Below, piece by piece: positions 1 through 10,100 of a stretch of DNA of 64,000 bases (position 1 is its first letter; each line of letters starts with the position of its first letter). The DNA lies in the NCBI RefSeq assembly GCF_009910675.1, contig NZ_RSEJ01000001.1:434001-498000 (forward strand), given 5' to 3'. Both the position numbers and the translations under genes were made by a program. This stretch comes from Photobacterium alginatilyticum. Lineage in GTDB: Bacteria; Pseudomonadota; Gammaproteobacteria; Enterobacterales; Vibrionaceae. The notes beneath the pieces are model-generated. The model was not told the DNA's origin. It ran no database searches and saw nothing but the letters and a program-made list of their open reading frames with translations.

Positions 1-119
1 CACATCTTATTGAGTATCCGCAGAAGGAGTTCTTTCAGGTCATCTTCCAGGATAGCGGCCTGTGTTGTTATTCAAGCTTACTGACTGACTCAGTTCAGTG
101 CGTTAAATTGATTTCCTGA
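1..119 (+). CDS. 3' end of a small hypothetical protein, paralogue of the next gene (partial)
   Basis: Only the last 38 codons and the TGA stop are inside the window (reading frame from base 3). The translated end, with HLIEYPQ near its start and CCYSSLLTDSVQCVKLIS at the end, closely matches the C-terminus of the gene at 131–613 (HMLEYPQ … CYSSLLTNSVKCIKLFT). This shows a tandem duplication with an 11-base gap between copies. The family is not one I recognise, and the function is unknown. The start lies left of the window. Confidence 0.75.
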   Translation, partial: HLIEYPQKEFFQVIFQDSGLCCYSSLLTDSVQCVKLIS

Positions 120-130
120 GACGTGTATAA

Positions 131-613
131 ATGAGAAATATTTATAAATTACTTATTTGTTATGCTATTTGTGCATTTGTTGTCTTTGTTGGGATTTTAA
201 TCAAAACTATTCAAAACCAACCACTGTTTATGAAAAGCTATTTTGATCCTATTGTCTATGGTCATGGGATAAAGTTTTCAGAAAATAGTGTTTACAGGTA
301 CAGGAAATTTCACACTATTGAGCACGGTATGTTAGGAACGCATCGAATGAAAACAACTATTATGTCTCTTGATGAACAGGAAACCTTAAAGAAAAGCTAT
401 GATGTTCATTTTTGGGATGACGATGTGTTTTCTATAAAATTGACAAGCAAGGATAAGGACTATACGGCTGAGGATGAACCTGATTATTCTGAAGCACATA
501 TGCTTGAATATCCTCAAGAGCAGTATTTTCAGATTATTTTTCAGGACCGTGAAGTTGTTTGCTATTCAAGCTTACTGACGAATTCAGTGAAGTGTATTAA
601 ATTGTTCACCTGA
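131..613 (+). CDS. Small membrane-anchored hypothetical protein (second of a tandem pair)
   Basis: This 160-residue protein has one hydrophobic segment at about residues 7–25 (LLICYAICAFVVFVGILI), so it is probably anchored in the inner membrane with the rest outside, or it has an uncleaved signal. The remainder is charged and soluble, with acidic stretches around residues 95–130. The C-terminus repeats that of the truncated gene just upstream, so the two are recent or diverged tandem copies. I do not recognise a family. The pair sits directly before the giant RTX toxin gene on the same strand, but more than 500 bases separate them, so they need not be co-transcribed. A link to the toxin (for example protection) is only a positional guess. 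Confidence 0.6.
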   Translation: MRNIYKLLICYAICAFVVFVGILIKTIQNQPLFMKSYFDPIVYGHGIKFSENSVYRYRKFHTIEHGMLGTHRMKTTIMSLDEQETLKKSYDVHFWDDDVFSIKLTSKDKDYTAEDEPDYSEAHMLEYPQEQYFQIIFQDREVVCYSSLLTNSVKCIKLFT

Positions 614-809
614 TCATCAACGTAGACTGAGAAGTCGCATTCACTTTAATGGCTGTAAAGTCTGCAGCCCCTCTAACTAACACCGTGTTTGTAAGAGCAT
701 GATCTTAATACTCATGTCACAGATACTGTTTCTTGCTTTCTGAATTAAGCTATTCTTCCTTATACTATTGATAATAAAAATTCTGACATAAATTTTGCGT
801 CTGTCTTTA

Positions 810-821
810 GATTAATTACTC
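810..821. promoter_or_regulatory. Palindrome-like site 1 of 3 in the RTX island
   Basis: GATTAATTACTC differs by one base from the perfect palindrome GAGTAATTACTC found before the secretion operon (11735–11746) and after it (17796–17807). It lies about 330 bases before the toxin start. I infer a shared operator for one regulator; no known consensus is claimed. Confidence 0.4.
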
Positions 822-974
822 TACCCTATACCTATGATTTATAGGGATTATTATTCTGAATAAAACTTTGTTTTTGATGATTACAGTTAATTTGGGGTTG
901 AGCGTAGAATATCGCCGCCCATTTTCCCTCCAAGACCAGCTGACTTTCATATCACTATTTTTGAATTGAACCTA

Positions 975-1022
975 ACAAGATCACTCAATATTCATGCATC
1001 CATGGATTTGAATGTTTCTTGT
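975..1022. repeat. Nested inverted repeat in the toxin leader
   Basis: Outer arms ACAAGA (975) and TCTTGT (1017) enclose ATTCA (990) and TGAAT (1009), which enclose the palindrome ATCCATGGAT (998–1007). The nested arms could fold into one hairpin in the toxin mRNA leader or form a protein-binding site. No T-run follows, so it is not a simple terminator. Confidence 0.35.
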
Positions 1023-1149
1023 CTATATTGGCTTGGTCTTTAATGGACAGTTTTGAATTTCTCTATATCCAGTGAGGGGAGTGGGAGAAAATAATTAGTA
1101 CATTTGTATTGATTGGAAAATCAAAAGAATAAGCTTGTATGAGGACTAT

Positions 1150-4100
1150 ATGTCAGAAAAAGCAATAGCGCGATTGGAGGCCGTCCAAGCGGTGACTGAA
1201 GAGGGTCAGTCGCTTCAGTTCCGGGTTGTTTTGGATAAGGCGGTAACGCAGGATATCAGCTTCGAGGTAACCGCGGACGGTTACATAGACTGGCATTGGG
1301 GGGCTTCACCAGAGGTGCTGTTTCAGTCGCGCGGCAGCTCGGAAATGGCAAGGGCGTTCGGGCGATATAGCGTCACTGTTAAGGCGGGCGAGAGTTTTGC
1401 TGAGTTGTCAATCCTGACGCAGGACTTCGGATATGACAACAAAATCCAAATGCTTAAAATGGGACTGAACCAACCTAGTGGAGATGCCGAGGTGGCCATT
1501 CCTGAAGAGGCTGTGTGCGCCGCGGTGATGGATAACGATGCCCTCCACTGGGATCGTGAAAAACTAAAAAACATGACTGTACGCGTGGTGCCCGGCGAGG
1601 AATTCGATGCTCTTTTCCAGCAGACATTGCAAAAATATGCCGCAGAAAGGGGAATGAGCTGGGAACAGCTTGAGCAGGATGGACAAAACGATCTGCGTAA
1701 GGAGATGTTGACCTGGATGCGTGGCTGGGCAGCTGAACAGGGCGCTGTGAATATATGGCGGGAGGAAATCTATGACTGGGAATGGGGGGAGATATTCTCA
1801 GATTTTCTGGCAGCATCATGCAATGTGATGTTGGTGCCCGCCGCTGAACCGGAGCGGACGATCTATCCGATGGAACGCAAGCCGTTCAGCCAGGATGAAA
1901 TAGAGCAATTTAGCAACGCGCTGGCAAAGGAGCATGATAGCGTTTCACATGTTATGACGCGCGAGCAGTTTCTTGAGCAGAGTAAGCAGATCCTGACCGA
2001 AGGTGGTGATGTCTCTAAAGGTGTCATGGACAAGCTGATGGCCGTGGCGGCCGATCTGGTACTGAATGAGGAGATGGAGTTCTCCCGGTTTGAAGAGATC
2101 TACCAGGCCGGAGAGGCTAAGCTTGATGAGGCGATACTCGAGATAATGCCGACCTGGTTTGCATTCAGCCAACAGGTACACTGGACGATCAAGCCTGATG
2201 CGGCGCTGTTGCCTGATAACGTGAAGCAACGTACTGAGCAGGAGATGGCGGAGCTGGGAAGCAAGAGCCTGTCCGACAGTGATGTGCTGGATGCGCCGGT
2301 GACCCGACATGCACGACTGGATATCCTGCTATTTGTTACGTTGAAGCGCAATAAGATGCTTGATGCAGTAAAAGCAGCAGGCGCCAAGCATTTTGGTGAT
2401 GTTCAGAAGCTCTCTCAGGTCAGTGAGTTCCTTTCCGGTAAGCAGCTGAAGATTTTTGAAACGGTTAACCGCCGTATGCCTGATGGTTTTAATGCCGATT
2501 CGGTACGCGATGGTGTCTGTTACGGGCTGGCGGCTGAATACCTGGCTGCAGAGGTGTATCGCAAGAAAGGGGGGGATGCTTTTCTTAATCGCCTGCAACA
2601 AGTGTTCGGCGGTCTTGAGCGTAAAGACACCGCTAACAGCGTACGTGAGCAATTAACCCGGCAGTATCGACGCGAGCAGGGCGCTGATGCGCTGGCCGAT
2701 CCGATTGTAAAGTTGTTTCAGTACCAGGCTTCTACCCGAAACCAGGATCCTATATTCAAAAAAGAGGGGGCGCAGACCGGGTTCGAATCCGATGCTGATG
2801 TCAATATCCATGATTTGGTAACCCGTAAGCTGGGAGGTGATAAAGATAAATTCTTCCTGATCTCGTCAGATAACCATGCGATGGCGGTGACAAAACGTGA
2901 TGGTGTCTACAGCTTCTTTGAGCCGAATACTGGGGTGACTCGTACGTCTGATCCCGCAGCCTTCGAGCGTTTGTTGAACTCATATTTCGACGGCATGATG
3001 CGCGCTGGTTACTGGCCTTCTAAAATCGGCCAATCGGCTGATGCAGCCACTTTTGAGATTGAGTCACTTGAGGCTATTAAGGGCTCAACGGAAAAACCTA
3101 ACTGGCTCCAGCAGGTGGAAGCTGAGCAGGACTGGGTGGCGGCTGAGCTGCAAAAACGTGGTATCGAGACCGCGCTCTCTGAGCAGGCGACGCAGCGTCG
3201 AGAGGCAACTGGAGCCGATATCGACGCAGCCATGAACCGTGAAGGTTTCTATGGCCGTAAGCGGCAGCTCTATGTGGGAGAGTTTGATGTACGGATCTGC
3301 ATGCAGAAAAGCAGTACCGATGCAGATTATCAGTTGACCAAAAGTCGGGTACGGGCCGCCTTGAAGCAGCTGAAAGGCGTTCCCGAAGGTCTGCACCGGC
3401 GTATCGAAGTAGTGGCCGGTTCGGATGTTGGCGAGCGGGTATTGATTGGCACCGACCGTATCATGATCTCACTGGGCAGTGACTTTTTTGATGGCAAGAG
3501 CTCTCTAGCAGGATTAAACCGTGCTGATGCCGGCAAGGCCCATGTTTTGCGTCAGCTGGCAGTTGCTATTCAGGAGCAGGCTGATCCAGATACATTCGAC
3601 CCTGCAAGCGGAGATGTAAAAGCAGCAGCAAATGCATTTGTACAAGGCCAGTTGCTGCCGGATTCCCCGGGGATCACCCGCCAGCTCAGTAAGGGAAGAG
3701 CCCAGGCGTACTTGGCTGTCGTCGATGCAGTCAACCAGTTAAACAGCGATAAGGTGGATCAGAATCTGGCGCTGTTTAACTTGCAGCAGGCAACTGGCGA
3801 ATATTTGCAGCAATGGCCGCAGGACAGCCAGGCTGAATTGATCCGCGGGCTTTACGAGCATGCGATTGCTTCGGCTGGAGAGCTTAATAGTATCCAAAGT
3901 CAGGAGAAAGCAAGCGCAGATCCTTCGATGAAGGACTTTATCAAAGCGCTATCACCGAAGCCTGATGCGCATGGTAAGTTGGTCAACCTCCGTAAGAATC
4001 AGTACTTTCTTGACGGTTATACCGGTGGGGAGGTGTCGAAAGTTCCGGGTTTTCAGGAAGGGATGAGCCTAAAAAAATTGGTCGCCTTGTTCACTGGTGG

Positions 4101-7100
4101 GAGTTTGAGCAAAGAGCAGCAGGGGACAATCGCGCGGGAAATCGAATATCGGTATTTTCAGGAAAGCATGCCGGATACGGTCAGTGAAAGCAACAAGCTG
4201 TTCAGGGATGCAGCCGGGCATCCGGCTGGTGGGAACTTTGACGCCCGGGCGCGTCAACAACTGGCACCGCAGGGTTTTTTGCTGAATTTGATCAACGATG
4301 GCAATGGTGGACGTTGTGATCCCCTGTCGAAGCTGATGTTGGTGGCGCAGAATCTAGCCGCATCGGGTCAGAAAACGGCAGGTTCCCGGCTTTTGCAGAA
4401 TTTTTTCAGTGTGGTCACCGTTATCAACAACCCGAATAAGTATTCGGCTCAGGAGTTAGCGAACGCTAAGGTATTCATGAGCGATGTGCGCAGGCTCCAC
4501 AAAAAGAATGACAGTGATTTTGTGGCAGCCGTACGGGGTCAGTGGAGCGTCGAAAATAAACAGCCATTAACGCTGGATGGTGTTTTGGCGAAGCTGACGC
4601 CGACCGACGCCGATGGGCAGTTGGATCTGACGCATGTGCCGGTCTTTCTAGAGGTGGATACCAAGTTTCATGCGATGTCGGCTTGGTCCCGTACCGAGGA
4701 TGGCAAGCGGATTTTCGGCTTCTACGATCCTAATACCGGCTTGGTTGAATTCAGTTCTAGCGCGAAGTTTTCCGAATATATGCACGGACACTTCGGCAAG
4801 GATGGGATGAACTTTGCCGGGAAGTATAAAATGGGGCTGGATACCGACGGCAAGACCCCATTGTTTGAGTGCGTGACTAGCTTTAACGCGGACGAGCTTG
4901 GAAAGTTCAAGACTGGTCCGTTTTCGCCTAGCGTACTGGATACTTTGAACCGGGAGATCTTCGAACCGGCAGCGGACAAGGCGCCGGCCGCGGTCGATCC
5001 TGAAAAAGCGGTGCAAAACGCCCGTGATCTGGTTACAGATGTACGCGATCATGATGCCAACGCCACAATTCGACTGTTCGCCGACCAATTGCTGGGCGAC
5101 GATGGCCTGAAAAATGCGTCGGTAGACGCCTACCTCCGCCTGCAGGCATCCGGTAAGGGGAGCGATGCTCTGCTGGAGAATATTCACCAGGCTAACGAGA
5201 TCCTGCGCCGGGAAAAGCTGGGATTGGCGACGGACGACGAGCTGCTGCAGATTGGTGAGCTACGCAAGATTCTGACAGCGGCAACGCTTGAAAAAGACAG
5301 CTATGTCACCCTAGATGGGCAACAGAGCGCCATCGGGCTGAAAGGTGCACTGGAAGCTGCAGGCATTGGGCAGTACAAACTGACTGTTGGTGATCAGTCA
5401 CTGGCGGTGATATGCGATGCAGCTAATCATCGCTATGCGGTTTATATCGCCGGGCAGGGTGAGGTGAAAGGCTTTGCCAACCTCGACGCGATGACACAAT
5501 TTGCCGCGGACTACCTGAAAGACAAAGGGGATTGGTCGTTATCGGGGCTTAAACCCGAGGTTGCCCTGATGGACATGGACGGGGTGATGAGTAGTGAACA
5601 ACTGGTCAAAGAAGCGTCGGTCTTCGGCAAACGCCGGGGCGATGCGTACAATGCCATTGTCGACGTATTGTCGACGTTCAAGAGTGAGTCTCAACCGCAA
5701 CCAGAGGCAGCGTTTAAGTTAATTGGTTTAATTGACAGCTATACGGCCGATCATCCGAATTCGGGCCGCAACAATGCGTTGAGGATCCTGAAGGAGCAGT
5801 TGGAGACAAGTTTGTTCGGCGATGATTCTGCTGCGCTAAAGCGTTCCCTGACGGATCTCACTGGTGATCGCCCTAACTTGGCGGCAGCTATCTACTCTGA
5901 TGCGCAGCGCGAACTGGGTGGGGAAGATGCAGGTATCACCGACTTCCTGATCCGCTGGGTCAACGAAGATCCGATGCTGGCTGGTATGAAGGGCTATTCT
6001 GGCAACACGCCGGGCTCGGCTGAGTTAGGTTTTGAAGCCAAATACCATATAGACATCAGTGCGCATTATACAGAGATTACCAATTTTCTGGGCAAGGCCC
6101 AACAACAGGGGCTACTGACGAAGGCGACCATTGATGCCGACAGTAAGATTCTGCACTTGGGTTACAGCTATCAGGAAATGCAGGATATCTGCGGAAAACC
6201 CAGTCAGAAATTCGGTGAAGTGGCGTCGATGACGTTTTATTTCATCAAGGAGAGTGCCAAGGACTCTGCGTCTACCCTGCAGCCTGAGATACAGCTGCTA
6301 AGCAAGTATGGCGATCCCGGCTACATTAAAGAGCTTCAGGTCGCGCGCTTTGACCAGGCCAGGGAGATCTTCATTAGTAGTAAGGATTTCGACTTCTCGC
6401 AATGGGATAAGAAGTTCTCTGGAGATGCGCTGAACGAGTTGAACCGTCGCTTAAACGCTGAGAGTGATATCGACGGTCGTTTGTCTGTACTGCTGAACGA
6501 TCAGAAAGGCTTGTTGATCAGCGAGACTCACGGCTCCGATTTGAACGGTCAGCGCTTCATCGTCGAGCATCTTGATGCGCTTAAAAAGCAGGGCGTGACG
6601 ACGATCGGCCTGGAACATTTGCGAGCCGATCTGGCGCAGCCGCTCATCGACGACTATCTGAAAACAGGAGTATTGTCGGCCGAGCTCGAGGCGATGATCC
6701 TCAGCAAGTCGGAAGGGCATTTGATGCAACTGTTCGAGCAGGCTCATTCGCATGGTATGAAGATCATAGCGCTGGACGCGAACAGCACCGCACGCTACGC
6801 AAATGAACATGGATTAATGTACCGCGCCGGTGCCGCCAACAACGTCGCCGTTGAAAAGCTGAACGGGCTACCTGAGGGTGAGAAGTTCGTGGTGGTCTTC
6901 GGTGAGGCGCACCTTAAATCCCATCCGGGAATGGATAGCCCTGTACCGGGAATCAGCCATCGCCTTGAGTTGCCTATCCTGAAGATCGATGAAAATAATC
7001 GGTTTGTCGTTCAGAATGACGATCTGCAGCTACGCAAGATCTACGATGACATGGTGAACATCGATCGACTGGATCTTTCAGGGATAGCCGGGGGAGAGGG

Positions 7101-10100
7101 CGATTGCCGTGCACAGGCCGCGCGCCTGAATGAGCTATTGGCGAAGCCGCTGCAGTCTGAAGTGGAACGCCTGAACGATTCCGGCCAGAAAGTCACCTTG
7201 GGCGATCAGACGCTGACCCTCGGTGATCTGCTGATGATGGGGGCTAAGCTTGACGGGAAACTTGTCAGCCTGGACTGGAAGCTGGCTGAGATGGATCTGA
7301 ACAAGCTTCTGAATGATGGTCGCTTGACATTGAATGCTGATGCCATGGCTTCTCCGGTGCACTCAAGTGATACTCGCCTTGAATTGGTAGAAAAACTTGA
7401 CGCCATTCGACGATTGAATGGTGATGACAGTGATACTTCATTCCTGGCTGGTAGTGATGAGTCACGCAGCAAAACGACAGCGTTGATGGAGTCATGGAAT
7501 AAGGTTAACAGTAAACTGACCGATGCAGATATCAGTGCGGCGAATGTCGATGTCCTGAAGGATGCCGTTTTGTACGAAGCTGATCGCCAGGATCGGATGT
7601 TTGGTCCGGAAAACGTGCGAACGCGCTTTCCTCTGAAAGCCCTGTGCAAAGGAATAAGCCGCTTCTCCACAGGCTTATCGATGGCGATGTTCCCCGGCTC
7701 GGCATTTGCGATTGTTGATGGCTTTGTTAAAGGCAACGATTACGAAGCTGGCCGGGAGTTGGGGGGAATGCTCGCTGACGGCGTCGATATGCTGGTCGAT
7801 ACACTGGCAGAGAGTACGAAGATTGCCTCGGTGGCATCGAAGTTTTCCAATGTGCTGGGCAAGATTTCTGGTGGCTTGGGAGGCTTGCTCTCTGCACCAT
7901 TCAGTATCTGGGCTGCAGTGGATACCTTTAAGGGTCTGGACGTTGAGACGGACGGCGACCGCCGTACGGATCTGATTGTTAACGGTGCCCTGCAGGTCGG
8001 CAGCGCGGTACTTTCGGTGGCCAGCGGGATTGCCGGCATTGTCTCTGCGGTTGCTACTGCAGGCTCTGCGGCAGCGGTTGCGGCTTCGGCTTTCGGGCCT
8101 ATAGGTGCCGCTGTAGGGGTGGCGATTTCTCTGGCAACGGGGATCTACAATGCGGTGCGGTTGTGCGAAGGTCTCAAGGATGCCGGGATCAGTGCCGGTG
8201 ATCGTGCCCTCGCAGGATTTGTCAGCTTCTTTGGTTTCCCGATCCCTGAGCGGATTGCAAAAGAGGCAACGATTAACACCACTCGCGAGCAACTTGAATC
8301 TGCAGCGAAAGAGAATTTCGACTATTACAGACAACTCGGAGTGGATAAGTTCGTCTATTCCCATAAAGCGGTAGGAACAAAATTCCACAGCAATAGCGCG
8401 GCGCGTGTCGAGGAGGCCAACGATATTTACCATGCTTCCGAAGAGGAACGCGCTGCATCTAAGTCGACGGGAATGGCCTTATATAATGAGCGTAAGAAAG
8501 CATGGGATCTGGCAAATACACTGCACCAGCTTGGGGTGTCTTACGATCAGGATATTGCAAGATTCTTTGCAAGTTGTCTCTACCCAAATGATGATGTCGA
8601 GCAACTGCTGGCGTTTTCCAAACAGATGGCCGGCGCACCTGAGCCGATGCTTGAAAGTTTTACCGGGTACGATGCCGGTGTGAAGGAAGATCCAGGAGCG
8701 GTTAGCGGGGGTGTCAGAACTACCCTGTTTGCGCTGGGTGGCGGTTATGATGTCGCCAGGGGCGACCATGGCCGAAACAATGTGTTCCTGATGAATGAGA
8801 CGGCTGAAGTTGATTTTGCCGGTGCAGATAAGAACGATACGTTTGAAGTAGTCGGGGGCTGGGTGACTGGTAAGCTCGATGGTGGAGCTGACAAAGATAC
8901 TTTGTCGTTGCAGTCCTATTACGCCGAGGATGGTGGGCAAGGGTTCGATGTCCGGTTGTCTCCTGTTTATCGCACTGATTACGGCCGTGTGATTAACCGC
9001 GAGCATGACTCGCATACTCGACAGAACGTTAATCTCAGCCTGAAAAATATCGAGAATGTGTTCGGTTCCCAACGGAGCGATATTATCTCCGGTAATGATG
9101 CCGATAACCTTTTGATCGGTAATGGCGGCGACGATGAGCTGTATGGTGGATTCGGTGCTGACCAGTTGCGTGGTGGCCATGGCAGCGATTTGCTGTGGGG
9201 TGGCAGGGGAATGGATAGCTACATTTTCTCTGTGGACGATCTGATCCGTGAAGGTGATCTGGACACTATCGATAACTACTCAAACTGGTCGGATGAAGAC
9301 GGCAGCCCGAGTGAGGATCAGGATGTGCTGATGCTGGATGTCGATACACTGGCTATGCGCAGGGAAGGGGATGATCTGCTGCTCAGTGTCAATGCTGGCT
9401 GGCAGGCTGCCAATCGCTTCTTCAGTGAGCTGCGTGTGGATCTGCAAGCGCTGAAGAATTTGCTGGATGATGCGCTGCAAGATTTCTCGAACCAGACAGT
9501 CTGGAACCAGTACGAACAGACGATAAGTGCGTTTACTCAGAAATACGTTGTTCCATTGAGAGAGTGTGGCGAAACCATCCATGATGTAGATCTTGAGTCG
9601 GCAATGGAGCGTTTCACCAGCCTTGAATCGTGGCAGGAAAAACAGCTGGTAGAACAGTTGGCGCAGACATTCCGGGAGAAGAATCCAAATCGTAATGATG
9701 TGATCAAGGTGAAGGACTATTACGCGGATAGTGCAAACCGCCATCTGACGCTGATGGATTCGCTGGGTAATCTTTATCTGCCGAATGATCTTGCCACCGG
9801 GGACTATGTTGCCGACAAAGATGGCAATATAACTGTGAACACTTTGCAGTTGCAATCTCGCTGCGGGTATGAGGTCAACTTGTATAGCGGCGAGATCAAT
9901 GAAAACCCTGTTGGAGGTGGTAACGAGAATAAGCGGACGAAACTGTTGAATGGTGATGTGGTCGATGTGATCGGTAGTCGCCATGCCGACAATATCTTCG
10001 GAGACGACCGCGACAATGTGATCCAAGGCCGAGGCGGAAACGATAACCTTTACGGTGGGGACGGCGATGATATCCTCGTGGCTGGTGTTGCCGGTGACTA

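Larger units (their letters stand above)
614..1149 (+). other. AT-rich intergenic region before the toxin gene
   Basis: No open frame of note is present. The region holds a palindrome related to two others in this island (810–821) with A/T hexamers resembling a -10 box about 20 bases downstream (TATGAT at 833, TTATAG at 839), and a complex dyad at 975–1022. It most likely carries the toxin promoter and a leader of about 300 bases. Confidence 0.5.

Noticed and set aside
7675..8433. Long open frame (252 codons) on the strand opposite the toxin gene
   Set aside because: It is a shadow of the toxin coding sequence, lacks any recognisable domain and has no ribosome site; other long opposite-strand frames inside the toxin are similar.
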